This document shows positions 1 to 12,175 of a stretch of DNA of 64,000 nt, piece by piece. A model generated the notes under the pieces. That model made no database searches. It was not told the DNA's origin and was given only the letters and a program-made list of their open reading frames with translations. The stretch spans positions 78,554,355 through 78,618,354 of the forward strand of contig OZ020304.1 of NCBI GenBank assembly GCA_963971305.1. Reading direction: 5' to 3'. The translations under genes and the position numbers were made by a program. The stretch's first letter is position 1, and each line of letters starts with the position of its first letter. The DNA comes from Arcuatula senhousia. Taxonomy: Eukaryota; Mollusca; Bivalvia; Mytilida; Mytilidae.

Positions 1-230
1 TGAGCAGATCTAGAAAATCTAGTTGAAAAACTAATTCTAGCTAACATAAATATTCACTTCCATCATAGTCATACATAATCATACTTCTTTGTGTACGTAT
101 ACGTCGCTAGTTTTCAATTTCCCGGGTTCAATTTACCATTCATTACCCTTAAAATACCAATAAAAATCGTAAATTTAACACTTATTATTATTAAATTACT
201 ATCCAATGTTGCAATATTCATTTTTTTGGT

Positions 231-350
231 CGGTACCGAAGTGTCCAATACCTAGTACCGAACTGTCCAGTACCGAGTACCGAAATGTCTAAGCCAGTAC
301 CGAAGTGTCTAGGTACCGATGTGACCAGGTACCGAAGTGTCCTGATACCG
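231..350. repeat. Degenerate short minisatellite
   Basis: About six imperfect copies of a 15-20 bp unit built on GTACCGAAGTGTCC. It lies beyond the last visible exon of the F-box/WD40 gene. No coding signal is visible in 1-770 on either strand. A separate 22-bp direct duplication (AAAACTGCACTTGATCAATA) sits at about 579-620. Confidence 0.7.
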
Positions 351-788
351 TTTGCAAGACCTGCAAAAATTTTACAAGACCTTTCCACTTTAGCTGTAAT
401 AAATTATTCCAAAACTTTGCCAGACATAGGTCCTGCACAATGATTCACTTGCTGGACCTGCTGAAATTTTACCCCCTTTGTCTGACAGGTCCGGCACTTA
501 TCTGCATCACTGTTGAGGATGTAAGAAAATCTTATTTGCTTTTCTCTGTACATCTTTAATTACCTTCCACAAATTAAACAAAACTGCACTTGATCAATAA
601 AAAACTGCACTTGATCAATAAATAAACTGTACATGCTAAGGATTTACTTATATAGAGTTGGGTTAAAATATAAGAAAAGGGGAGATAACATACATTATAA
701 AACAGTAGTGTCATGAAAGCTAAAGACATTAAAAAAGTAAACAAAACATTATGTATAGGAGAAATGTTTTTTGTTAACATATACTGAC

Positions 789-3700
789 CACTTCCCCAGT
801 ATGGCCCTCCAGAACATGTGTACAATAACCAGTGGACGTCTCCCAGATACGTAGGTCACAGTCAGCACTTCCACTTACAACTTTATAATCATCAAACTGG
901 CAACAACTCACAGCTGTAAAAAAAAGTCCATTAAAATCATTTGCCACAAGAACAAAACATTTTCAAAGTCTGTAATTTGGCATCATCATGACTTGCATAA
1001 TTAGTTTGGATACTGGGTATTGATATATCAACAAAACTTTTAAAAGCCAGCTGTTTGCAAGCTATGTTTTCTCCTAGTTATGGATGAACAAATTTTATTT
1101 TGTCATTAATTGTTATTTCTTAAATGTTGTCAACGAATTATTCAATTTACTTGCACAAAAGTAGGCTATTTGTGTGTAACAGTAAAAACAACTTGACTGA
1201 CTTTCAGAAAGACCTTATTATATAAGTATACATCAGTCTTAGGCTATTAATAGATATAATTTTACTGACCTTCAGAATGACCTTCATACATCAGTAGTTG
1301 TCTATTTATAGATATTATTTTACTGACCTTCAGAATGGCCTTCATACATCAGAAGTCGACTATTCATAGATATCATTTTACTGACCTTCAGAATGACCTT
1401 CATACATCAGTAGTGGGTTGTCATTTTCTACATGGTAAAGCACCATACGGTTGTCCCAAGAACAGGTTATGATCAACTTCCCATGACATTTCATGCACTG
1501 AAATATAAAACTATGAAAAATCTAAAATACTGTAAAAAGAGATACATTAGGTTGGTAAAATTAAGCAATTTCTTTGTCAAAATGTGTTCAGGCTAGCTGT
1601 AATTTTTCACAATCTATCTTACCATTTATTGGCATTTAACATGTAAATCAATCTTTGTATTGAACTTAGTGATGAAGCAAAATTTTAAAAAAAAATACCT
1701 ATCATGAAACTTTCTTTTTCTTACTTCAAAAATGTTTAAGGCATCAAAATTGTGTTACAGTGTATCTTATTTAGGTTTTACCTCAATTTCATCCGTATGG
1801 GCATGATACATTCTGACTAGTTTTCTTTCATTGAAAGACCAAACTCTTACTGTCCTGAAATAATGTTAGTATGAAATTATGTTTAATAAAGGGATAATAC
1901 TTACTGATTACTCTGTGAGTAGTCATTTTAAGCAAAATATTCTAAATGTGAATACATGGTAAAACATTTGAATATAAAGTGATTTCGATGGATTTGGTAT
2001 GTAGATCTTCCAACCCTTTTGCTTTCATTATAAATTTCTGGACCAGCACCCGCACTTAAACATTTTCCTTGAACTCTTTTTCTATGCATCGAGTAACTTA
2101 TATACTTGTTAGATAATTGTGCAGATATGTGAGTGGCCATATTAGGGGTGGGGTGGTCTTAATTGTGGGACTACTTTACCTGTCAGATCCTGCTGATATT
2201 AGGTAATCTTCACAGAACCCTAAGTGGTCTACACTGCCACTATGGCCAAAGAATGAAAACAGTAACTCTCCATTGTCAAGTCTGAAGACCCGAACAGCAC
2301 TGTCAGCACAACCAGTAATTATGTACTGTCCCTGTAGTAAAAAAGAGAGCTGATACAGAAAGAACTTGCTATGAAACTGGATTTGTATTATAGAATCATA
2401 TTTAATTTCGAGACTTTTGTGTGCACAAGTATTATACTAGTATTTTGTTAGTCATTAAGCAATTAACCATAACTATCTACATTGAAGATTGAAAATGTAA
2501 CAGAGTTTTCCTTTACAATGTATATCTTATAGCAATTTGACAGCAGTGACTGTATCAGACTGGCCCTGTATACTGTATATCTTACTAGTAATTTGACCGC
2601 AGTGGCCCTGAATACTGTATATCTTATAATACTTTGACAGCAGTGACTGTATTAGACTGGCCCTGTATACTGTATACCTTATAGTACTTTAACAGCAGTG
2701 ACTGTATTAGACTGGCCCTGTATACTGTATATCTTATAGTAGTTTGACAGCAGTGACTGTATTAGACTGGCCCTTTACAATGTACAACTTTCCAGTAATT
2801 TGACAGCAGTCAGAGCATCAGTATGGCCCTGTATACTGTATATCTTACCAGTATTTTGACAGCAGTCACAGTATCAGAGTGACCCTGAATACTGTATATT
2901 TTTTCTCCTTTAAGCATGTTCCAGGCTATCAGACTTTTGTCTTCACTTCCACTGACTAAACAAGTACCTGAAAATATAATATTTCTAAATTTATATAAAT
3001 TTTTAATTAGAAAATAAAACTGAATATTACGTTTTAAAAACAGAAAAATAAACAATTTGATTCCCATTTGTGTCTTTGTGAAAATGGTATTGTGTGGATG
3101 AAACAAATTTAATCCTAATCAATAATCTGTTCTTCTGTTGTTTCATGCATCATTTATTTCTCATAAATAAGTTCTCCTTTTTAAACCAATAAAAAAGCAT
3201 ACTTTGACAAATGGCGTAAAACATAGTTGCATTCATACACATGCAGTACTTTAAAAACGTTGAAATTTGCATGGAGTGGTATTTTTTTTTTTTTTTTGTA
3301 AAGAATATATCTTGGTTCCTTACCATTGCAGTCTATAGCTGTAACTTTCTGTTTATGGCACCTAAGAACTGGACTAACAAAGAATCGTCCTTTATCCCAG
3401 TTTCTTGTCAGATGGTACATGCGTAGGTAAACATTCTTCCACTTACAAATCGGTGAAAGGCGAGTATCAAATGGGACTGCAAAGTAAAAAAAATCTGTTA
3501 CCAATTTATTGATCAATGTACCCATTTAATGTACAATATTTATATTTTGCATATCAACATTTAAATTTGATGTAAACTAGAAAATGTGTCTATGAGCCAC
3601 AGAATGGCCCTTCTGTTCTTGAAATATCATTGATCATCAACATGTATTACCTGGGATATGGACCTTTACCAAGAAACTAATAAAAGTCGTTCATGCATAA

Positions 3701-4854
3701 CATATAGGTCAAAGTGACCCAATTTCTAGTGGGTGGTGTCGTGTTACCCAAAACACATCTAGTGGGTGATGTCGTGTTACCCAAAACACATCTAGTGGGT
3801 GGTGTCATGTTACCCAAAACACATCTAGTGGTGAAATATCATTGACCCCACACATCTAGTACCCAAGTTATTGATCTTAACCAAGAAGTGTTATGGATGT
3901 ATGGATGTTTAGAAGTATGTACTGACTGGCAAGGATAAAACTGTACGTTTGATCCACATATGTGGTGGGGCCATAAAAAGATACCTATTTTGCAATACTT
4001 GTTTCTTAAATAAGTATGATAGACGATAAAGAGATGTGGAATAAGTGTATGCGACACAACCAACATAAAGAAACGGCAATTTAAAAAATCACAATGGAAA
4101 ACATGCAGCCAGCATGAAATGAGTTCATTGTAGTATTGTTGTATGTGTTTTTTGTATGTTGTATTGTTTGTTTTTGTTTTATTATTTTTTTGTGTGTCTT
4201 GACATTTGAATGTCCCATTGAGACTCATTTCCTTTTATTTCTATGATGCTTAAATGTTCCTTTACCATAAAGATCAAAATGTGGAGATGTCCCTGAAACA
4301 TTAGTTCTTGGTTTAATGCTGGGTTCCTCATGTAGGATAAATCCAGAGAGACCATGTTTTATCCATTTCTTCACCATGCAATGATGAATCCTAAATGACA
4401 AAACCATTAAACTTTCAAAGGTTCACTTTAACAATATTTAAAGATGGTTGGTTAAGACAGATGTATAATTGACAATGTTGCAAAAGATGAGATCTTTTAA
4501 GAACTTCACAGAAGTTTTCAGGGATAGTATATAAATTGATTTACCCTGGAGGGTAAATCTCAAATGAAAGTGACACTTGCATTTCAGTGTGCAACACACC
4601 AGTAAACTAGCTTCTTTCAGACGCAGAATATTTTTATATACCACATGTAAGTTTAGGTATTACATCATTAATTTTATCAATATTTTGTGAAAATAACTCT
4701 GATGACTAATAAACACTTACCAAATTGTATCTTTATTCGATGCCTCTCTCCAATGAGTACACACTAGAGCAAAATACCCAAGCTCTTTGATAGAGAGGTA
4801 TGATAGTATCTTCTCCACTAACTCTGGAGGTAAATTTCTGGTGAAGTCATACAT
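789..4854 (-). CDS. F-box/WD40-repeat protein, 8 exons, 3' end probably outside window
   Basis: Probable substrate-receptor subunit of an SCF-type ubiquitin ligase: the F-box would bind Skp1 and the WD40 propeller the substrate (family knowledge). Exons, in transcription order: 4854-4721, 4390-4266, 3476-3324, 2967-2849, 2331-2180, 1854-1782, 1497-1386, 913-789. All introns are GT-AG and the phases agree at every junction. Exon 1 carries the F-box (LPPELVEKILSYL, then VCTHWREAS). Exons 2-3 form a linker ending in WKNVYLRMYHLTRNW. WD repeats follow: LVSGSEDKSLIAWN, IITGCADSAVRVF, LISAGSDRTVRVW, IITCSWDNRMVLYH, VVSGSADCDLRIW, each closed by a GH or AH dipeptide. Only five blades are visible, so further exons probably lie left of the window. 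If the last splice site is not used, a stop at 774-776 follows directly. The start is the ATG at 4854; an in-frame TGA lies five codons upstream. I cannot name the orthologue. Confidence 0.85.
1200..1409. repeat. Tandem duplication of exon 7/intron junction (58-bp unit)
   Basis: The last 24 nt of WD exon 7 plus the first 34 nt of the intron are repeated about three times with few changes (starting near 1261, 1319 and 1377), with a more decayed fourth copy near 1200. On the minus strand each good copy keeps the donor context GAAG|GTCAGTAAA. The copy nearest the exon body (1386) is taken as the real junction. Confidence 0.8.
2536..2908. repeat. Tandem duplication of exon 4 3' end/intron junction (about 55-bp unit)
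   Basis: Seven imperfect units of about 41-56 bp. Each carries, on the minus strand, a version of the exon 4 end (GGGCCATACTGA..., GCTGTCAAA) that codes for the GHSDTVTAVK segment of a WD repeat. The unit joined to the rest of the exon has the functional-looking donor ACTG|GTAAGA at 2848. Donors in the other units are mostly mutated. Confidence 0.8.
3715..3835. repeat. 33-bp minisatellite in F-box/WD intron
   Basis: Three to four copies of a 33-bp unit containing CATCTAGTGGGTGGTGTCG and TGTTACCCAAAACA, more than 95% alike by eye. It is intronic, between exons 2 and 3 of the F-box/WD40 gene. Confidence 0.85.
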
Positions 4855-4909
4855 TTTGGATGTATCCTTTCATGGTTGTCCATATAGGGTCATTCTTATC
4901 TGCAGTCAT
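4847..4909 (-). promoter_or_regulatory. Upstream ORF overlapping the F-box start codon, or a one-base frameshift
   Basis: An ATG at 4909 opens a 20-codon frame (MTADKNDPIWTTMKGYIQNV) whose TGA overlaps the F-box protein's presumed ATG, with the two start codons offset by 55 nt. It could be a translation-damping uORF. Alternatively it is the true N-terminus, put out of frame by one extra base, since the uORF peptide followed by the F-box would make an ordinary protein start. Confidence 0.5.
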
Positions 4910-5699
4910 GGTTTATTTGTTTTACACACCTAGTCTCATTTTGAAACTGTCTTTTGGCTATTCAATTTTCTAAAATAAAGACACAATATTTTCATCAAAT
5001 GATTGGTTTTTTTTTCTTTTATACAAAGACAATTCTTTTATAGGAGAGCTAGAGTTTGTTGTGATATCCACCTGTATGCGTTTGGGTCTAGGATTTTATT
5101 TTCTATTTATTGTATGTATATAAGAATTTTGACTATCAATATACTACTCTTTCCACAAGGCAAGAATGTTTGATAGTTCTAAATATAGAACAAATTTTAC
5201 CCCAGGAATCCTCTGCATTTTCATTTAGAAAAAAAAATTTAATGAAATAAAATTGGCAATATTTTCTAATTCCTTTTACTTACGTAGTTTCATCTCTCTT
5301 TTAATATGACTCAAAATTATCGTTTAAGAATGTGTAATAACTTCAAATTGAGTCTTTTTTCCTCTGAACCTTGTGGAAATAGAAATATAGAGAGTGTCTG
5401 ATTTTTACGTATTTGACTGCTGGTCACAGAGTAATCTCACCACTTTTCTCTCAAAAGCAGTTCTCCCCATTTTAAATATTATTTCTCTACATTTCTGCTA
5501 AAAGATTCAAGGTATAGCTCAATTTCAAGGCAATTCTTTCCTCTTTTTAGATCAGGTTACATTTTTATCTAACTGTCCAAATAATTTCACAGTAAACATT
5601 TGAAAATTGGGTGGCAAGATCTACTCTGTCACCAGTAGTGTAATTAATTCATATTCTTCTTTTTTTGCTTAGATTACTTAAGATAACATAACACTGAAA

Positions 5700-5860
5700 A
5701 GTATAAGTATAAGTAATTTTATTCCAATCAAAGGGCCCTCAATGGGACAAAATGACAATACAATATAGATAATTATTCATACAACACACATTATTACCAA
5801 ATAAAATATCATAATAGAATAATAAAAATAATAATTATAGGCATTACAAGTTCCAAGACT
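5700..5860 (-). mobile_element. Probable LINE 3'-end fragment
   Basis: Read on the minus strand the segment ends in an AATAAAATTACTTATACTTA-type simple repeat, like the (ACTT)n tail of the LINE at 37751. The body CCCATTGAGGGCCCTTTGATT resembles the terminal part of that element. No RT coding remains. The stretch 4910-5700 shows nothing recognisable. Confidence 0.45.
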
Positions 5861-5994
5861 TTGGTTTTTTTTTTTTTTTATATTAATATTTATCCAGAGC
5901 AGTCCCCCAGACACTATGCATATACTGGTAGGTAGTTGAATTAAAGGAATTATTTGCTATATATACAATGTACATGTGGTTGAAAGAGTGGTTA

Positions 5995-6375
5995 TATACC
6001 AACAGACCTGCCCGTGACTGATTCACAAAGCCAATTAATCTGTTAAATATCAGTTTTGTGCAAAAGTCACCAGGGGACGTTGCCTATCAAGTCTGTGGTA
6101 TATCCACTATGATATGATTATACTTTAGGTTTATATTAGTTTATAAGTACATGTATATATAATTTTTTTAACTTTTTTTTTTTTTTTTATTACGTATACT
6201 TTTGACCAAAATAATCTCAATTCTAATGCTTTTCTCATTTTGTTTGGTTCGCTTCTATGCATGGTTATCTACCAACAAGCTTACCTGTGTCAAATGCACA
6301 AAGCCAATATAAGCATCAATTTTATGCAGAAGACACCAGGGGACGTTGCCTATATGCATTGTGGTAAATCCATTA
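5995..6375. repeat. Diverged tandem duplication, unit about 265 bp
   Basis: The segment around 6001-6110 recurs at about 6270-6375. Shared blocks include ACCAGGGGACGTTGCCTAT and CAAAGCCAAT. It is non-coding and the origin is unknown. Confidence 0.6.
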
Positions 6376-6560
6376 TTGTTATAAATATATATAAAAGAGA
6401 GACAAAAGCAGTAAATATAAAATATAAAATTAAGATAATTATTTTTTTTACACTATTATGATGCAAATGCACATAGCTGGTGAGGACTATACCCTGGACA
6501 ACTGAATAGGTGCAAGTGTTGTTAATATTAGTTATGGACAAAATGTTTACTTAAATAAAA

Positions 6561-7416
6561 GGCACAGGATACGGTTACGGCAAATTTGGGCAAAACCGTA
6601 ACAATAAGAAATTCTTATTGTTACGGCAAAGTCGAAAATCGGGAACGGATGACGGGACGGAGACCGGATCATTTACGACCGTAACAATAAGAATTTTCTT
6701 ATTGTTACGGCACTTATTATTACGGCAAATAGCCTATAGGTCCATTTATAGTGACGATATGAAATAAAGAGTGGCATTTTTTTAAAATTAATTTATGCAA
6801 TCCAAGCGGGCAAAAAAATCTTATAATATAAATTTAACTTATTGCACTTGCGACACAAGCAATAAGTGATTTTCGTTTTTGTTTTAATCCTGTGCATTTC
6901 TGGTGAAACCATTCAAGGCATTCATCACAGACGATGGTAACGATGGTAACGATTTATAACAAGTTGTACGTCTACATCTACATGTATCTTGAGTTTCAAA
7001 GCTCGGTTCCCCAAAACAAAAATTTTGATCCGGTCCGTCCATTGTTTACAATTAGTGTAAAAGAAGAGATCGAGTTCTTTTTCGCCGGGACACTCACTAC
7101 GGCAAAAAAATTTATTCAACAAAGAGAAGAGCCCGGAGAATGTTTTCCAATAGAGCTGAATTTATTCTGTTATTGTTACTTTATTAAATCATCATTAATC
7201 GCGAAAGAAGTTAACTTATCTTATCTTTGGTAAATCTCTTATGCCAATTATATCGTCCATGCCGTAAGAATAAGTGCCGTAATAATAAGAAAATTCTTAT
7301 TGTTACGGTCGTATATGATTCGGTGTCCGCCCCGTCATCCGTTCCCGATTTTCGTCTTTGCCGTAACAATAAGAATTTCTTATTGTTACGGTTTTGCCGT
7401 AATCGTATCCTGTGCC
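6561..7416. mobile_element. Non-autonomous DNA transposon with about 155-bp TIRs and 9-bp TSD (Mutator-like)
   Basis: Ends are GGCACAGGATACG and its complement. The inverted repeats run from 6561 to about 6728 and from 7261 to 7416 and are about 90% alike, apart from a roughly 10-bp insertion in the left arm. The flanks 6552-6560 and 7417-7425 are an identical TAAATAAAA target duplication. Each TIR contains two smaller palindromes built from CCGTAACAATAAGAA and its complement. No transposase is present. A 99-codon open frame in the interior has no recognisable content. Long TIRs with a 9-bp duplication fit Mutator-like elements (family knowledge). Confidence 0.85.
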
Positions 7417-7429
7417 TAAATAAAAACAT

Positions 7430-8266
7430 AGACTCTTTAATATACCAATATATTCACAGTTCAATAACCACAGAAGTTTTTCTGAGGTCTGGAGATGTTT
7501 ATAATTTGGGCAGATGTTATCTATACAGTTATCAAGATGAAAACGATCTTCACTGAAAAATGAAAAGTGTCCTACTAAGATAAAAAATAGCTTGTTTATT
7601 TCACTTTGGAGCAAATTGGTTTTAAAAGTTTCCCTATTTTAAGTCACTTTTTTCTGTTTTTCATTTGTCGTGGGATCTCTGGATCTAGATAAGTAAGTTG
7701 CAGGACCAAAATGGTGTCAATGGCGACGGGGAGAGAGAGCAGTCAGGTTTAGTAACACTAAGGGAGAGCTTCCTTGAAGCTCTCGACTGTTGATGGGCAG
7801 ACTGCAAAGTTTGGTAGCTTGTTCCAGTCAGATTTTGTACGGACAAAGAATAAATTTGGGATTTTCTTTAAACTGATGTTGATCCAAGAGTCTAAAATGT
7901 GCATAAAGTTGAATTCAGGTGACTAAGTTACTTTCGCAATTCTAAAGAGCTCGGTTTTGCAGGTTTTGTCTTCACTTCGTTTTGTATAATTTTTTCAAAG
8001 TTGCCAATGACGCTTTAATCCTCAATTGCAAAAGAGTTCCAGTGTTAAAGTTATTTCGCCCTTTTCAATGTCGTCCCTTTTAACCGAATTTTGTTTGAGT
8101 TAACATAATTTGTTTGCAGGTGTCATTAATTTAATAAAGGAATATTATACTTTGCTAACTTTTGTATTATTTTCCTAAGTTACTCATTGAGAGACTCATT
8201 GAAGCAGCTTAGCTAATTACCTTACAGTCTTACTTGTAGTTAGCTTTCTTGTACTTTTAATTAAAA
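7430..8266. other. No recognisable feature
   Basis: AT-rich sequence between two mobile elements. I see no ORF, splice-consistent exon or repeat that I can support. Confidence 0.5.
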
Positions 8267-9708
8267 AAGAGGCTCCCATGAGCCTGAATCGCTCACCTGG
8301 TCTTGATGTCAAATCTATGGAGTCTTTTGTATAGGTAAATGAGGTGAATGTTTAAGCAAGAAAAAGCTTTTCTCTATCTACAATAGTTTTGTTCTATAAG
8401 CAAAAAATCACTATTTTTCACCTTTAAAGGCCATAAACCCTTTCAGGGATCATCTGCCAACTTCTAGCCTATGAAGACTTTTGTAGAGCTTAATGAACTG
8501 AATGTTTAAGCAAGCAACAGCTTTTCTCTATCTGCAAAACATTTTATTCTATAGGCCAAAAACATTATTTTTCACCTTTAAAGGGCTGTAACCCTTCTAA
8601 AGGGTCACCTGACCTCTTTGACCCTATGGAAACTTTGTAGAGCTAAATAAACCTAACATTTAAGCAAGCAACAGTTTTTCTCTTTCAGCAATAGTTTTCA
8701 TACTGTAGGCCAAAAACATGCAAAATTTTATTTTAAGGGCCGTTACCGCTATAAGGGGTCATCTGACAACTTTGACCCTATGAATGCTTTTGTAGAACTA
8801 AATGAGCTGAACATTTAAGCAAGGAACAGCTTTACTCTATCTGCAATAGTTTTAATTCTATAGGCCAAAAACACTATTTTTCGCATTTAAGGGGCTGTAA
8901 CCCCTATAAGGGGTCATCTGTCAACTTCCACCCTATGGAGACTTTTGTAGAGCTAAATGAGCTGAACATTTAAGCAAGGGACAGCTTTACTCTATCTGCA
9001 ATAGTTTTCATTCAATAGGCCAAAAACATTATTTTTCGCATTTAATGGGTCATCTGTCAATTTCCACCCTATGGAGACTTTTGTGTGCTAAATGAGCTGA
9101 ACATTTAAACAAGCAACAGTTTTTCTCTATCTGCAATAATTTTCATTCTATAAGCCAAACACATGAAAAAACGTTATTTAAGGGGCCGTAACCCCTATAA
9201 GGGGTCATCTGACATCTTCGACCCTATAAAGACTTTTGTAGAGCTTAATGAGCTGAACATTTAAACAAGCAACAGCTTTTCTCTATCTGCAATAGTTTTC
9301 ATACTATAGGGCAAAATCATGAAAAAATGCTATTTTCACCTTTAAGGGGCCGTAACCCCTATAAGGGGTCACCTGACAACTTCGACTTAATGGAGACTTT
9401 TGTAGAAGTTTTGATCCTGAAGCAGTTTTCATCTATCTCATACTTTTTGAAATACAAGCCAAAAACAGTATTCTGACCCCCCCTGTTCTATTTATAGCCA
9501 GGGCGGCAATGTTCTTGACGAATCAAAGATCAAAACACAACTTTAATGCAGGACACCCTAAGGATCAATCATACTAAGTTTCATTGAATTCAATTTCAGT
9601 AGTTTCAGAGATGAAGATTTTTGAAAAAATTGTTAACAGACGACAGACGACGACGGACGCCAAGTGATGGCAATAGCTCAACTGGACCTTCGGTCCAGGT
9701 GAGCTAAT
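8267..9708 (-). mobile_element. Tandem-core hairpin element, family 2, copy A
   Basis: One end is AAGAGGCTCCCATGAGCCT (itself a small hairpin), followed by CGCTCACCTGG. The core has about seven tandem units of roughly 157 bp, marked by TTTCTCTATCTGCAATAG, GTAACCCCTATAAGGGGTCA and GACTTTTGTAGAGC. The other end has a GAC/GTC-rich tract (about 9640-9660) and then a strong hairpin at 9675-9707 with arms AGCTCAACTGGACC and GGTCCAGGTGAGCT. A second copy in the opposite orientation lies at 60996-62207. No protein is encoded. The layout fits a non-autonomous Helentron-associated element (inference). Confidence 0.75.
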
Positions 9709-10507
9709 AATGTGTTACTCCGGGTCTTATATTCTCGAAAACGTTAATCTAAAGAAAAAAAACATGGCTTTGATTTGACTCACTTAGAGATAATTGATTT
9801 GTGTTTAACTTTCTTTCTGACTTGGGTTTCATTTTTGTTGTTTTCTTACCGAAGTGAACATATTTCTTTAGGTTTCAAATATCACGAATATAACCAGAGA
9901 GAACACACATTTCTGTAGATTTCTTACACTAGAGTGATCATGCTTTCCTATTGAAGTTAAATGAAGTGGGCATTCCATAGCTTATGTTCAACATTTATGT
10001 AGTTTTTCCACTAAAATTTGATAGATGTCCACTCAGTGACACATGTCTTGTCTACTGAAGTAAAAACTTTACATTTGTGAAGCTTTCTTACTGAAGTGAA
10101 CACTTTTATTTGTGTAGCTTTCTTATTGAGGTGACACTTAATATTTGTGTAGCTTTCTTACTGATGTGACACTTAATATTTGTGTAGCTTTTTTACTGAT
10201 GTGAACACTTAATATTTGTGTAGCTTTCTTACTGAAGTGAACACTTAATATTTGTGTAGCTTTCTTATTGAAGTGAGCACTAAATATTTGTGTAGCTTTC
10301 TTTCTGAAGTGAACACTTAATATTTGTGTAGCTTTATTATTGAAGTGAACACTTTATATTTGTGCAGCTTTCTTACTGAAGTGAACACTTAATATTTGTG
10401 TAGCTTTCTTACTGAAGTGAACACTTAATATTTGTGTAGCTTTCTTACTGAAAAGAACACTTAATATTTGTCAAATTGTGTATAGCTTATCAACTGACGT
10501 GAAAGAA

Positions 10508-10736
10508 GCAAAGGTGTACCAAAGGGGTAATCAGTATCATAAAACCGTAAATACAAAGACAAAACCGGCAGACAAAAATCATCACAACAAAACAAACCAC
10601 ATAACAACATAAAACACACACACACATAACAACAAAACCGCATTCAGCTACGCGAACTCAAGTCGAAACGAGAGTAAACTCAGGTGCTCCGGAAGAGTAA
10701 GCAGTTCCTGTTTGCTATAGCACACCCGTCACGTTG
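10508..10736 (+). mobile_element. Short dispersed repeat, full-length copy inside the minisatellite
   Basis: A unit of about 230 bp begins GAAGCAAAGGTGTACCA and ends GCACACCCGTCACGTTGCCA. Internal landmarks are GACAAAACCGG, CGCGAACTCAAGTCG and AGCAGTTCCTG. Other copies lie at 34966, 52390, 55090, 55300, 55780, 56880, 58502 and 59925. There is no A/B box and no ORF. Confidence 0.75.
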
Positions 10737-11583
10737 CCAAAGATCTTGACACTTGGTAGATTTTCACCGCAGTGAACACTTGGCGTTTGCTTTTTTTAGT
10801 GAAATCTTGACATATATGTAGATTTTTTACTGCAGTTAACACTTAACATTTAAAAGCTTTCTTACTGAACACTTGATATTTGCATAGCTTTCTTACTGAA
10901 TGACATTTATGTAGCTTTCTTATTGAACACTTGACATTTGTGGAGCTTTCTCACTGAACACTTGACAATTGTGTAGCTTTCTTACTGAACACTTGACTTT
11001 GTGTAGCTTTCTCATTGAACACTTGACGATTGTGTAGCTTTCTTACTGAACACTTGACGATTGTGTAGCTTTCTTACTGGACACTTGACTTTGTGCAGCT
11101 TTATCATTGAATACTTGGCTTTGTGTAGCTTTCTTACTGAACACTTGACGATTGTGTAGCTTTCTTACTGAACACTTAGCATTGTTTGTAGCTGTCTTCT
11201 TGAATACTTGATATTTGCGTAGCTTTGTTAATGAAGTGAATATTTGACATCTGTGTAACCTTCTTACTAAATAGTACAATCGACACTTATATAGCTCATT
11301 AACTGAGGTGAACACTTGGCATTTGTGTAGCTTATTTACTGAAGTGAACACTTGAGATTTGCGTTAAGCTTTCTTACTGAGTACGCGGCTTTCGTGTAGC
11401 TGGTGCACTGAATTGAACACAATTTTGTGGATATTTACTGCAGCGAACACTTGGTATTGTTGTGAAGCGTACTCTTGACATTTGTTTAGCTAATCTACTG
11501 ACATGCGCTCTTGACATTTGATTAGCTTACCTTCTGAAATACACAGTTGGCATCTGTGTAGGCTTCTTACTGAAATGAACATA

Positions 11584-11719
11584 GGCGGATCCAGGGCCCC
11601 CTCCCCTTTTGGTGAAAAAAAATTGGTTGAATATATAGGAAATCATTGAAGTGTGACCAAAGCGGGCCCCCTCTTTGGCCAGTCAGTGGGCCCTCTCTTT
11701 CAGAATTCCTGGATCCGCC
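11584..11719. mobile_element. Small foldback MITE
   Basis: It has terminal inverted repeats GGCGGATCCAGG and CCTGGATCCGCC, with CCCC-rich subterminal blocks (GGGCCCCCTC and similar). A second copy with a damaged left end is at 18037-18158. Confidence 0.8.
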
Positions 11720-11889
11720 ACTGATGAACATGTGATTTTGTTTAGCTACTGAAGTGAACATTTGACATTTGTGTACATTTTATACGTAAGTTTAAACTTA
11801 CCATTTTTGTATTTTTCTTATTGATAACTTGTATGTATATATTTATTTACAGAAGTTAGCGCTTGAATTTTGTGTTGCCTTCCATGACT

Positions 11890-11975
11890 TTGAGCAAAGA
11901 AGCAAAGGTGTACCAAATTGGTAATTAACATCATAAAACCGTAAAGACAAAGACAAAACCGGTAGACAAAAATAT
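11890..11975 (+). mobile_element. Truncated copy of the short dispersed repeat
   Basis: It matches the first 80 bases or so of the copy at 10508 (GAAGCAAAGGTGTACCA, then CATAAAACCGTAAAGACAAA). Confidence 0.7.
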
Positions 11976-12175
11976 AGCTTTCACTGAGGTAAGAAGAGAA
12001 TCATGCGTAGTTAAACTTCTTAAGTACTAAATTTGTACATAGCTTTTCTATTTGTGTAAATTGTAACAAATTTACAACAGATAAACTATATTCATTAACC
12101 TGAGATGTAGATTTTTTTTAATTCTAACTCGACACTGATCCAAAACGTGGCAGATTAACAACAGGTTAACAAGAG

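Noticed and set aside
305..559. 84-codon frame as a terminal exon of the F-box/WD40 gene
   Set aside because: It is on the wrong strand, and the minus strand there shows no WD repeat or splice-consistent exon.
6934..7233. 99-codon frame inside the long-TIR transposon
   Set aside because: No similarity I recognise to any transposase, and an overlapping frame exists on the other strand.
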